DNA of 64,000 nucleotides from Takakia lepidozioides. Lineage: Eukaryota; Streptophyta; Takakiopsida; Takakiales; Takakiaceae. Shown piece after piece: positions 43,579 to 55,219 of this stretch. The position numbers and the translations under genes were made by a program. The notes beneath the pieces are model-generated. The model saw only the letters and a program-made list of their open reading frames with translations. It had not been told where the DNA came from and ran no database searches. Position 1 is the first letter of the stretch. Each line of letters starts with the position of its first letter. The stretch spans positions 71,653,053 to 71,717,052 of the forward strand of contig CM060732.1 of assembly GCA_030704615.1 (NCBI GenBank), given 5' to 3'.

Positions 43579-46500
43579 TCAAGCAGTCCGACCAGTATCC
43601 TGCCGTAGGGCCTTGTGCAGCTCGTTGAAACTCAGTGTTGGAGCATGGATGAAGACGTCCACTGCGGATATGCAACTCATGCGCTTCATAAAAATGTAAT
43701 AAAGGTGTTTGCAGGGGACGTATGCTGCATTCCTCGATTCCATAACAAGGAAGTCCTCACAGTTGCAAGCTGGGTACTGTGAAACCGTGATTGCATACAC
43801 GACACTGCGCGCAGCAGACCCGGCTGTTGACAACTGAAATATGCGCCCCATCCCGGGGTGAGGAACATCCCTGCAACCTTGCACTATGCAGGGCATTGCA
43901 AGAGCGTTGGCCATCCTGGTGTCGTTCGCCTTTGTTGGTGGCCGCCGTCTTTTCAGTTTACCCCACCGATGGGTGGGCCAAGCTGCGGGGTCACCCACCG
44001 GTATGCGGGGCGAAGAGCTTCTCGTGGGAGGAGGATGACGATTGGGAATTGGATTTCGTGGAACGTCTGTCCTCTCCACCAGTCGAAACCCTGCACTTCC
44101 TAGAGCGTCTGCCTCCTCCAGGGTAAGATCTGTACCACTTGCCACAGGCCAGACTGCCGGTGGTTCAGGCATGCCTTGTACACCATACTTGGGCTTGCCG
44201 AACACACACGACATGATGTCGTGCCTGCAGAACCAAAACTCCTTCAGTGTGGCCTCCACAAACTTTGCGCACACAAATCTCCCTGTGAAGCAAGGGGCAG
44301 GCACACCGCCCTGCGGGCTCCTCCGAATCATCTCATTGCATCTCTGGTTGGTGTCGACACGAACAGCACAACATTTGCCACGAAATGTCGGACGGGTCCG
44401 TGCAATTCTCCACTGCGAGGCCGACACATCTCGCTCCACGATTGGAATGTTGTATTGGGTAACGAAAACAGGAGCAGCATGCCCATCCTCGGCATGTTGT
44501 CCCGAGTCTGGCAGCGATTCCATGGATGCTGCAGGAGAGGGGGTACGAGTCCTGCTTCGTGGAGGCGTGGGACGCAACATCGTTGCGCCCCGAGGTTGAG
44601 TGCGGATGTTCATATCTGATCTCCATGAATCCCCATCCCCTCCGGGCATGTCCTCAATTCTTCTCTTCACCGGCCGGCTGCGGACATCGCCCTCCAGGCA
44701 GTTCCCCCGACTGTGTAACGGCGTTGACCTTATAGTTTCCCGCAATGCAGCAGTCCATTTTTTGGGATCGGTCGAACGATGCGCCGCCCTCATCAGCATC
44801 TCCTGCCTGTCTGGTCCGATACCCCATTGCTTTCCTCCCAGAAACTGGTAGTAATGAGATTGTTGCATGATGGCCCTCACAATATCTTCTGTTGTTGCTG
44901 TCAACATGTCAACGAGATGTGCTGCAGAGGAAGCACGCCAGGAAGAGTGCACCGATTCGGCCATGTTCGTCGTCGGCATATCCGTGTCATCCTCCAAGCT
45001 CATGTCCTGTTGAAGGAAATTAGATATGTCACTGATTGTGGAGAATGTCCAAGCACAAAACAGAACAATTGTCAAGTACAGAAATGTGTTACCTGTCTCA
45101 TGTAGTCTCCAAACTGGCGGAATCTATAATGCCACCACGCAAGCCACGTTTGCAGTTCTGGCTGATCTTTCACATCCACTGCCCCTGAAGACACCCACCA
45201 GGCGCGTATGGTTGCAAACTCGGTCTCCGCCTCGTCGATGGAATTCGCATTTTTCCACGCTAGGCACATACTGATATGATCCTGCCGGTGGCGTGACGCC
45301 ACGAACCTTTTCGTGTTTTGCGTCAAACTCTGCATGAAGTGGAACCCGCAAGATCTCTCCTTTCCTTCCATTGGAGTCTTTGGGTCGTCCCCATATACCC
45401 TCCTAACTGCAGCCCAGTTTGCCTGGGCATTGTCAGCCATGAAGCCCCTAAAATCGGGAGGGGGCAACTTGGCTCTCGCCATTTGCTCATTAATGCCGCG
45501 CCACATATGCAACTCCGAATCTGTGTCTTCTCCCTTCATTTCGCAGATAGCAATGGTCATCAACTTTCTGCAATGTGGGTCGTATACATGTGCCCCCATT
45601 GTCACCCAATCGTGGTTGGTAATTCGCCGGATGTGGTCAAACATGACCCAACAATTTGAGAGGTCTCCACTGGTCATCCGCTTCACCAAATCGACGCCGC
45701 TCCCCGGTCCGCACGTTGACATCTTAAATATGAAGCACCTGTCCATCTCCGAGCCTTGACCAGGAAAGAAGCTGCCTTGGATGAAGTCGTAGCCGCATGT
45801 GCGTTTCACTTCCAAGATGGAGTGCATGTCTGATCCTCTTCCGATTCGTTTCTTGCAGCTGACAATGTGGTTCCTGACATTGGGGCTGCACACATGGGAG
45901 ACAGCTTCCAGCAGGTCCTTCATGTCCCCCTCGCCCAGCTTCTCTCTTGTGCTTCCGTCCTCCGACATTATTCTGCCAATTGCAATCCTATGTGCCGATG
46001 CGAGCTGTATCTGCTTTGGTTTTGCACCCGGCCTCAACCTCACCTCCTCCTTGATAATATCCTGGGCTTGTTGAAAAGCGACTCTGCAATTGCCTCTGGC
46101 GAGGGGGTGCTCATGCTTTCCGATGTGAATGCATGCTCTGGTGCACGCTGGGCCGACGGTCCCGACGTAGTACTGCTTGGCGTTGCACACTGCCATGCAC
46201 GTAGGGGCTGCGTTGCAATGGGCACACTTGAACGTCCCTGCAGGAACTCTACCTTGAGGCCAAAATGGGGTCGACGAATTGCCAATCCAGTCAGTCTCAT
46301 TCCTGGTGCCTTTGCTAGTGTAATGGTAACATGTGCTCGAGAAACATTTAAGATGCCCAGCACACAATACATATCTCACTCGAACTCCATCACCCAGGTT
46401 GGACGATGAAGTTTTGGTGACACACCAAGGGTGGCCGTCATGTTTCCTGTTCATTCCTGCGAGCATGCCGTCTGGGCCTGCGCCTGCCGGCACTGGAGGG

Positions 46501-47177
46501 AACTCGTAGATAGCATTCCCATCCACAACATCAGGCAAAGTTTCCACAGAATGGATTGGAGTTTTGTCGTAATCAAGCCTAAGAAGGTCACTGGAGCGGG
46601 AACCCGTTGTCTTCATCCTCCGCAATATGTCGATTACTGAGCGGACGGAAGTTGAGTCGGACGGTGTATGCTGAACACTCCTAGTGACGGACGACTTCGA
46701 AACATACGATGGAAGGACCATACAGTCTTCATCGTCACTGGATAAGTCCTGGACGACTGTTTCCCTGTTTTCCTGGATTTCCCTTTTCACATGTTTGGGC
46801 TTCTCTGCTTGTGAAGAGGTGCCCACATCCTTCACATCTTGCACCCCAGACCCTCTTGTGGAAGGAGGATCAACCAAGTTCCAGCGTGGGAACTCTTTAG
46901 GCACGATTTCACCAATGGCACTGTACCGGATGGATTCAGAAGCTGGGAGCCGCCACTCTTTGCCTTTTCCGAAATCTGCATGCAGAATGACGGCACTTTC
47001 CAGAAAATTTCCATAAGCATCCTTCGTCTCCTCTTCCAAAAACACCGTTCCAGGGCGGAGCCCGAACTTCACACACAAGTACTGCTCAGTGACAATCGCA
47101 AATCCTTGGTCGCAGGGTATTTTAGCTTTCAGAGAATCAGGATGGAAGTACACGTTGACCCAAACACGGGAGTCCAT
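43579..47177 (-). CDS. Gene A: MULE transposase with SWIM finger, two exons
   Basis: Exon 1 is 47177-45093 and exon 2 45006-43579; the 86-bp intron (GTAACA...CAACAG) is phase 0. The product is about 1,170 aa from the ATG at 47177 (an in-frame ATG at 47285 is possible but its extra 36 codons look like leader). An N-terminal unknown block and acidic linker come first. A Cys/His-rich zinc segment starts at HDGHPWC (about residue 245) and runs to CIHIGKHEHP. The transposase core has FMADNAQANWAAVR (second catalytic Asp about 581), CGFHF, and TNMAESVHSSW after the intron (about 708). The SWIM finger is CNCEDF...YVPCKHLYYIF (about 1108-1135). It should cut and join the element's ends in the nucleus. 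The first catalytic Asp and the Glu are not assigned with certainty. Confidence 0.88.
45007..45092 (-). other. Intron of gene A
   Basis: 86 bp, GT...AG, phase 0. The exon 1 end (FRQFGDYMRQ) coincides with the point where the pseudogene at 6795-8845 leaves the alignment. That supports the boundary. Confidence 0.8.
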
Positions 47178-47428
47178 TTTGAAGACGGGACCTCTCGGTA
47201 CGCTCCGCAGCGAAGTCCTGCAATGAGAAGAGTGTGTCCTACCTAATAACACAAATGATTTTCTGGAGGATTCCGTATCCAACATGATGGGTGATCAGTG
47301 CACGTAAAGATGAAGGTGTGTAACGTACGTTAAAAAAACGGACGAAAACAGCAAGTTCACATCGGATATTTGGTGCCTGAATTGTAATGTACAACCACTT
47401 GGGGTACAATAAATCAGGCCTTCCCATG

Positions 47429-48215
47429 AATTTCGGCACCGAAATCTGGATGAACATCTCTGTCATGTAACAGCTTTGGAAGCCAAGGGATGAATTCTGG
47501 CAACAGAAATCGTAATTTGTTTACCTCATAAAACTGACCAAGCACCCAACGGATGGATTTCGGTGCCGAAATTCGGATGAACTTCTTCTTCATTAAATTG
47601 TATCTGCACATATGGGTTGAATTTAGATGCCAAAATACGGATAAATGTGTTCCTGATTACAGTCGTGATTGACCACGTGTCCGGATATCGGTGCCGACTT
47701 CCGAATGACAGTAATCCTGATTCGGCAGAATGGATGTATTTCGGCGCCGAAATTCATTCTTCATCTCCTTTTCCGACCCTAATTCTGCTGCCCTGCGTAT
47801 GGATTTCGGTGCCAGAATTCATCGGAAGTCCTTTCTGTTTTTATTTTTCTTTGCGACAGATGAACTTTGGCGCCGAATCTCATCCAAGTACTCCCTTTTA
47901 ATTTCCCTTTTTCTTCGAGAGCAATGAATTTCGGCGCCGAAATTCAACCAAAATTCTCCCGATTTTTTTTTTTCCTTCGCGAGCATTGAATTTCGGCGCC
48001 GAAATTCATTCCAAGTCCAGGAGATATTTTTTATTTTCCTTCGCGAGCAATGAATTTCGGCGCCGAAATTCATCCAATGCCTTCCCTCCAATATTTATTT
48101 TTCTTTGAAATGGATCAATTTCGGCGCCGAAATTCATCCTTACTGTCCGCAATGAGTAACTCTAATATTACATTTTCTATGCGACGGATGAATTTCGGCG
48201 CCGAAATTCGTCCAA
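47429..48215. repeat. Array of GATGAATTTCGGCGCCGAAA palindromes, left of the A/B spacer
   Basis: Centres start at about 47436, 47563, 47690, 47743, 47808, 47869, 47933, 47995, 48059, 48123 and 48197. From 47743 the steps are 65, 61, 64, 62, 64, 64 and 74. The best copies extend to a 26-bp palindrome with GATG...CATC arms. Intervening DNA is partly shared (TTTTCCTTCGCGAGCAATGA). Frames crossing it encode NFGAEIH on both strands because the site is self-complementary. Confidence 0.9.
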
Positions 48216-48440
48216 ACCCGGCACTTACTTTTTGGTTTTGGATGATAATTTTCCGTAAATCGTTGGAAATACCCCGTTCCGACGAATATAACAGGAATAT
48301 TCTGCATTTAATGGAGAAATCGGCATATTAAACCACTTCTGTCAAAATTAATTGCATTTTAGCCGTTTTTTTTCATTTGAAACCGACAGTATCCATGAAG
48401 TGGTCTTTTTCGCACGGGACGTTGCCGCACATAAAGTATA

Positions 48441-49180
48441 ATTTCGGCGCCGAAATTATAGTTAAATGTCCAGAAATGGCAAGTCCAACAGTCATGGACA
48501 GCATCCGTCAGGGGCAATAATGGCGGCAAAGCATAGCATCGTGCCGATTTAGTCTTCGCTCTGGATGAATTTCGGCGCCGAAATATGGATGATTTCACCT
48601 CGTCTACGCGCGGACGGACATATTCGTAATGAATTGCGGCGCCGAAATATGGATGGAATGTGCCGAAGTGCAGCCGTTTCCGTTGTCCCGGAATTGATTC
48701 CGGCTCCGATATCCCACCGACAGGTTTGCTCATGACGAATGAGGACTTGCGAAGCGATGAATTTCGGCGCCGAAATATGGATGATTTCACCTCGTCTACG
48801 CGCGGACGGACATATTCGTAATGAATTTCGGCGCCGAAATATGGATGAAATGTGCCGAAGTGCAGCCGTTTCCGTTGTCCCGGAATTAATTCCGGCTCCG
48901 ATATCCCACCGACAGGTTTGCTCATGACGAATGAGGACTTGGAAAGCGATGAATTGCGGCGCCGAAATTTGTAAGTTTGTGTATGAAAGCACTTGAATAG
49001 GATGAATTTCGGCGCCGAAATTCATCCGTCCGCTGATGAAACGTACCGACCTGACTGTTGAATGTCATATGCAGGGGATTTTCATGGCGGTTGGGTTTCA
49101 TGATGTGCGGATATTTCATTCAATGCCGGCTGCTCCGGGAACCGCATCCGGTGAACGGAACGTATTTCGGTGCCGCAATT
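48441..49180. repeat. GGCGCC palindromes with a 192-bp tandem duplication
   Basis: Palindromes at 48441, 48567, 48630, 48759, 48822, 48951, 49004 and 49163. Bases 48564-48755 and 48756-48947 are head-to-tail copies of 192 bp, differing at a few sites (for example AATTGCGG versus AATTTCGG). A third unit starts at 48948 and breaks off. The region ends about 500 bp before the start of gene B and lies between divergent genes A and B. Confidence 0.9.
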
Positions 49181-49689
49181 CGGATAAACCGTCATACACT
49201 GGTGGCTGGAACTGGCACGCGTCGTGTTCCAGTCGACTTCATCCGTGCGAACGTGTCAGGGGTCACAATCTCTTCATCACCCATACGGCAGAAAGTGGTG
49301 GACGGTGGCAACGCTTCGGGAGACGTGGCTGCTTACGCATCTGCTCGTGCATAGTGGTTGCATGTTCCACCGCTTCGCTCTCTCGCTCCTTGCCCTTCTG
49401 CAGTGACGTTCTCCTGCGTTTCCTCTCCTTATGCGGCATAGTGGTAGCATAGAGTTTGTGGAAGGTCAGGCGACTCCGGCAAAGAGGAGGACGCGGGATT
49501 TTGGGAAGCCGCCGACGACACGACTTAAGCTCCGTCTCATGCATGAAATGCAGACGTCGTTATCCGGAGACTCGGATCGCCCACCAGTGAGAGATTCGTG
49601 CTTCGCGGATGTGAAGCACTCCATACGCAATATTCCTTTGACACCTTTGTTTTGGCGTGCAGTGTCTCATGTTTTCCTGTTTGTTTGAC

Positions 49690-52600
49690 ATGGGAGCTGG
49701 GGAGGGATCGCAGGGGGGCGAGGCAACACAGTCAACTTTGGATACTCCTGCCCGGGTGCTGCGCTCACAAGGTGGAAGTGCATCGAGGCAGACGAGTCCT
49801 CATTCAACACCTCAGATATCGCCTCCGAAAAGCCCACCTAGAGTTCGGAAGCCGAGAAAGCAGAAGGAGCCCATGGCTTCGCCAGTAAAACCCCTAGGGA
49901 GACTGGAAGCGGAGGTATTGGGTTTGCAGTCAATTTCAGAAAACACAGATGCGGTGGAGGCCGCTGGAGATGTGGGAGTCGGATCTGCAGAAGGGCGGCC
50001 CATTCAACTGACAGAAGGAGAGGACGATAACGTGGTACGACTTGGCGACGATCAGAACCTGCTGGATCTTGCGGAGGAGCAAAACCTCCAGGACAGTACA
50101 CAGGCTGGTGAGAGGGGTGAGGGAAGTGACAGAGGTGATACAAGTAAGAAACTGGTGGCGGGTATGCTCATGAGCGCACGAGACATGAACATAGCAGCAA
50201 ACAGGTTGCTGGCAGAGACTCATAGCAACATAGGCCGCGTTTTGGGCTCCATGGTGTATCCCGAGAACCTTAAAGTTCCTTTGTGTCGCATGGTAAGCCT
50301 TCCAGTTGTAAGGCAAGCACTGCCAGGGGATATCGATCGACTGAAGCACAACTTCAGAGAAGGGTACAGACGGGGGTCGGCAGCATTCTACGTTTCCATT
50401 GAGAATGACCAGGGTGTCACAAGGGGCCCCACTGCAGAGGAGCTTCAGAATTGGGGCCCCCACTGGCACACTGTTAATGCCGAGTTTGAAGCCTATCTGA
50501 AGACTAATCCCACATTCGCACACATGGAAGGGAAGATGTTCTTCGTTTGGGACGGGAACCACAGGATGCTTGCCTGGACAGAGTACATTGCTGAAATGCA
50601 TCCGCAAGATATCAGTTGGCATTACATGGTGGACTGCATTGTCGTGAAGGTGGACGTCAGGGACAGAGGACTGTTGAAGGGTGCCATGGCGGATATAAAT
50701 CTGTAAGTATACAATTACATCCTTGTGTACTGCCTATTGCGGCGCCGAAATAGGCAATGTTCACCACTGTCATGCACTCTATGAATTGGAAATTGGATTG
50801 CTGTGCCGAAATCATATTTTCATGTTGTTTTTTTTCTCCATGGCAGGGTAACAGAGAGGGCCTTCGTGGAAACTCATCTGGCACATACGCTCTACAGAGT
50901 GCAAGAAGTGGGGACAGCTCCGCTGACGGACTTCCAAAAGTCCCTCGATCCCGAGCTGTACAGGAAGTCCCTAGCGAAAGCAGATCGCACCTGGTACCGA
51001 CCAACACTGGACGCCATGGTGGAGATCCTCTATTCGGTGAGGTTCATCTCAAATTTCAGTATCAATTTAATGTTATTTGTTGCAGGGATCCGTGGCCTGA
51101 CTGTATCTGCTGGGTATGGGAATGCAGACGAACATCAGGGATGACTTGGCCTATGCCAAAAGGCAGTTCTTTGAGAATGATGCCCCCAACAAGGCGGACG
51201 CGTCGATAGAGAGTCATATTGTGCAGGCAGGGAAGCAATCCCGGACCAAGTACAGGTCCAAACTTGTTAAGCAAGTTGCAATCGCTGACCCTGGTCTTGG
51301 TGCCGAGTTCCTGGCGGAGATAGGACTGCATTACTCCAGACCCATGAAACCGGAAATGTCCATGGAGAAACTTCATCACATCGCAGTGTCCTGTGTTGAG
51401 CCGGCGGAGAAGGTAAGCATGTGTTTATTCTTGTTTTGTGACTTCTCGCGATTCTTATGTTGGAGCTCTTGTCTGACCGATGTGAGGTGGCTGCAGACGA
51501 GGTGGCTGCGAATCTGGAACGGCCATACAAACACGAAGCTGCTGTACCACTTTCCCATCGAGCCAACAGACGACAAAATGAACGACTGGCTCAATGTCAT
51601 GACTTGGTGGCATCAGGTATAATTTTCTCCTATTCTGTGTTGGACATCGTCGCAATTTCAAAATCATGAATGTTTTGGAAACCTGCCATGATGCAGGTAC
51701 TGACCCACGCCCAGGAGCAATTGGACTGCAACACCACCACTTTCAAGTTACAGATCGACTGGACGAAGCCTGAGACAATGGAGAACTACGTGCAGTCGTG
51801 GCGAGGGCGCTTCGCAAACCTCTTTTTCAGAGAAATTGCAAAGGCAAGACGCAGCGTATACATCGAAGAGCAGGAGGGTGCCGACAAAGCGGCAATGCGT
51901 GTCCTGTTCAGGTAATCTGCTGACAATGCATCCCCCTATTTGCAGTTTAGATGATTTGGTTAAGCAGCGATGGATATTGCGGCGCCGAAATATACCTCTG
52001 CAAGATGTGAGTTCTGGGTAATTGGGGCACGGTCCACTCCGTATTTCGGTGCCGAAATACCTTGTGCATTGACAACTTCCACTTGCATGATGCATCGGTA
52101 GAATGATTTTTGTTGAACTGCCTCGTGATTGCAGGTACATAAACTTTGCACTCATTCCGTCCGGAGCCATTCAAAGGGTTCCACCATTCTTCCTGGCGTG
52201 GAGGACACCTGGAGGTCGTGGAACGATGTACACAGAAGTAATGGCGAAGGAGTGGCATGCCGAGCATTTGGTAAACTGCCCCTGGTATGTGGATCTCCCA
52301 AGTGGGACCGTTGACCTCTCGGAGGTTAACTTGAAGAAGGAAGCGAATGCCAGGGCTATGAAGGCGCAATCGGATCCCCAACCAGAGGACGCGGAAAGAC
52401 TGAAAGCAGAGGAGGCAGCCAAGCAGAAAGCACTGAGAAAGTCAGCCAAGGCGGCAGCGTTGGCGAAGGAGCAGATGGAGAAGCAGGCAGCTGAGCAGCC
52501 CAAGGACAGGAAGAAAAGAACGCGCAAACAGGGGCAAGAGACGAAGACCCCCACACCCAAGAAGAAGAAGCAGCAACACAGTCAGCCAGATGAGGAGGAT

Positions 52601-54598
52601 TCGGACGACGATTTCCAGCAGGAAAACACCCAGGGGGCCACACCTCGTCCGAAAATTCACAAGGGCCAGCGCTCCGGGGGGTCGGCTGCGAAGAGATCAC
52701 TATACGAGGATGCACCTGGCAGACCCTACCGTGCGGTGCAGATTGCGGGCAGGGAAGTCCTCAAAACACCCACAATTGTGGAGTGTGTTAATGAAAATTT
52801 CCTAACTGCTCTGACCAGAAGGCTGGAGATAACGAGTTTGAGGAAGGCGATCGAGGCCCACCAGGGGAAGGGGAAGAGGAAGGCCACTGGCAATGATATG
52901 GAGGACACTCCTGGCTACACAAAGATGATGGAGTATTTTGTGGCGATGAGCCACGGCAAAAAGAGCACAGTCGGGGGCAGGGCGGTGAAAGCCTCCATCG
53001 ACATGATCCTTGTGGATATCCCGGATGGGCAGGAGATACTGGGGCTGGGCTCAGTTCCCTGGTGGAACAAGTACGACGAACGATACTGGAGCCACACATT
53101 CGGGTTCGCAGCCAACATGTTGGACGACGTTGGCTGTGTTGTTGTGCTAGCAGCCGATGGAGAAGTCACTGAGAATGATATCAAAGTATGGACGGGGAGA
53201 AGTGCAGCACCCATCCTGAAAAAGATCTGGACTTGCATCAACACGCAGGGTCTTCTCAACGATGGCCAGAAGGTATGCTGTGGTTCTCCTCTGCTATGTC
53301 AATTTCTGGGCCAAAATTGCCCCTGTACATGTAGGCCACCTCTGACGTTTTCATTTCCTTCTCTGCAGACTCTTATCTTTCAGGCATTTTGCTTCGTGAA
53401 GGAACATTCGAAATTCAAATTACGTGAAGCAGGAAGACTTGTTGATTCCACAGTTGATCCACTGGAGTATAACGTCCTGTTCAACCATGTGGGAGAGAAG
53501 GACATTCTTTGTGATTTGTCGGGCAAGCCATGGAGGTATGGCAGGACCAGGAGTCCTGCATTCATCCAGACGCTCATGGAAACGTGTACGGATGTTGAAG
53601 GCAGGGTCCTTGACGTCACTGCAAATACAGGTGAGAACGTTAATTGAATGCGGCACCGAAATTGACACCATTTCCGTTTTGTATGTTTGCTTGTGCGAGG
53701 AAGCGACTCATTCTTGAGTTTGGCTGTGGTTGTCGTATGAATTCGCAGGTGCCTGTATGTGGGCGGGAAGGATGTCGAACCGATTTGTGTTCTCATTTGA
53801 GGGGGATACGGCCTTGTACGATTACAATTTGGCGGGCCTTCAGCGTCTGCCTCCGACTGAGGATCCCAAAAACGCAGAAGAGGACGTGGAAGGAGAGGAG
53901 GAAGATGAAGAGGAGGAAGTCCGGGAAATTCGTTCGATGCAGGGGCGCCCGAAGCCGCTTCCCCCAATGCCTGTCTTCGAGTGAGTTGCACCATAGTAAG
54001 TGTATTGGTTTCGGTTGTAGGGACCATGCAACCTGCCGATGATTCCCTGTTTGAATTCTCTAATGTACTTCATTCTATGTTTGTGCGTACACTCAGCCTT
54101 GCAGAGTCGTCCGACGAGGAGAAGCTGGGAGACTTGCTCGAATCGGACCCTGTTGCAGAGGAGGAGACAGAATCGCATCGGCCATTCTTTGCCAGAAAAT
54201 CGTTTCTCGCGAGTCCCCAGAAGCCCTTTTTTCTACCAGCCTATGCAGACACGGCTGCCAAAGAAGCCATCAGGAGGGAGGATAGGCCTACTCGGTTAGA
54301 GCAATTGACATACGGGAATGAGCAGAGAATTATAATGAGGCGTGAGGCCAAACATAGAATTGTGAAAGGCAGAGTAGGGAAGTTCGTAATAGAATCCGCG
54401 TCCGAGAGCGAGGGGAATGTCGAGGACACTTCCGCACCCAGGTGGACAGTTCCGGCTGGTGAGGATGGTATTTTTGAGGGGAGGGCTTCTCAGAGTAACA
54501 GCGGTAGCGGCAGTGCAGGTTCGGAGGCAGGTGGAAGGCAGCCATCCTTGCATGAGGGCGGGGATGCATCGGACAGTGATAGCGGATCCTCACCATAG
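49690..54598 (+). CDS. Gene B: ParB/Srx-like domain fused to a DNA-methyltransferase-like fold, nine exons
   Basis: Proposed exons: 49690-50702, 50847-51036, 51128-51412, 51497-51616, 51697-51911, 52135-53272, 53369-53630, 53749-53980, 54097-54598. All junctions are GT-AG and phases agree, giving 1,318 aa. N-terminus: Ser/Pro/Lys-rich linker. Residues about 197-320 look like a ParB/sulfiredoxin fold (CRMVSLPVVRQ, FVWDGNHRMLAW, VDCIVVK). Around 780-860 is a Lys-rich nuclear-signal region (KKRTRK, KKKKQ). The methyltransferase-like part has, in beta-class order, DMILVDIPDG (about 897-906, where DPPY is expected), GCVVVLAADG, then RSPAFIQTLME and VLDVTANTGACMWAGRMSNR (SAM site, about 1067-1086). 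The tail is acidic. Exon 3 start is the least sure junction. Partial relatives lie at 10343-10745 and 40882-41400. Function is inferred from fold wording only. Confidence 0.8.
50703..54096 (+). repeat. GGCGCC palindromes inside gene B introns
   Basis: Copies lie in intron 1 (centre 50741, arms TGCCTATT / AATAGGCA), intron 5 (centres 51981 and 52048) and intron 7 (centre 53653, GGCACC variant). A half-decayed copy (GTGCCGAAAT) is at about 50801 in intron 1. I found none in an exon. Confidence 0.85.
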
Positions 54599-54850
54599 CA
54601 AAGTCTCATTTGGATCCTTTTGTTGTACAGTTCTGAAACACTTAATGAATATATTGACGATTTGAAAAATCATTGTGTTCAGACTGCTTGTCCATTCCCT
54701 ACATTTCTTCCGCCAACCAAAATCTATAATAAAAGCAGAAGAGACGCAAACTTCAGTGAAGAACCCTACAAGTAATTTATGCACACCATCGACCCGGGAA
54801 CTTGAAGCCATGAAAACCCTGCCGTTTCTAACATTCCTATTGGGAAATTT

Positions 54851-55119
54851 GGCGCCGAAATAGCCCAGTTTGCGCCTTCGTTATATGGGCCTCAAAAATT
54901 CCACGGATGAATTACTGCACCAAAATATTGCGATGGAAGCCTTCAGCACAAGGCACTTCACCACATTCCACTTGGGTATTTCGGCGCCGAAATTGCCCGT
55001 TCTGCGCCATTAAATACCGCACTATATCACATTTTAAGAGGTAATTTCGGTGCCGAAATACCCCGGTGGATGTCTTCAAAACACCATTTTAGCACACTGC
55101 TCTTGGGAATAACGGCGCC
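54851..55119. repeat. Right-end GGCGCC palindromes
   Basis: Centres at 54851, 54983, 55049 and 55114; the last three are 66 and 65 bp apart. They mirror the left array and lie 170-440 bp inside the right terminus. Confidence 0.85.
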
Positions 55120-55219
55120 GAAATTCCTCATTCCGCATCCTGGACCAGGAGAAACAGACCCTATTACCGAGGTAAGAGGACATAACACCGTCAATAAAGG
55201 CAGGAAAATTCCAATTCCG

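Noticed and set aside
47743-48202. CRISPR-like array of palindromic repeats at regular spacing
   Set aside because: Spacers are related to each other, the host is eukaryotic with introns, no cas genes exist, and the same palindrome occurs singly in introns.
47819-49025. Open frames encoding NFGAEIH or RRRNSS repeats, and the 145-codon frame at 42028-42465
   Set aside because: They arise from self-complementary palindromes and a 63-bp period divisible by three. They read the same on both strands and have no gene structure.
47429-49180. Palindromes as E2F promoter sites (TTTSGCGC-like)
   Set aside because: The GGCGCC centre with CGAAA arms resembles an E2F palindrome, but some thirty copies over 13 kb, including introns, do not suit host E2F control. 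I leave it as an outside possibility.
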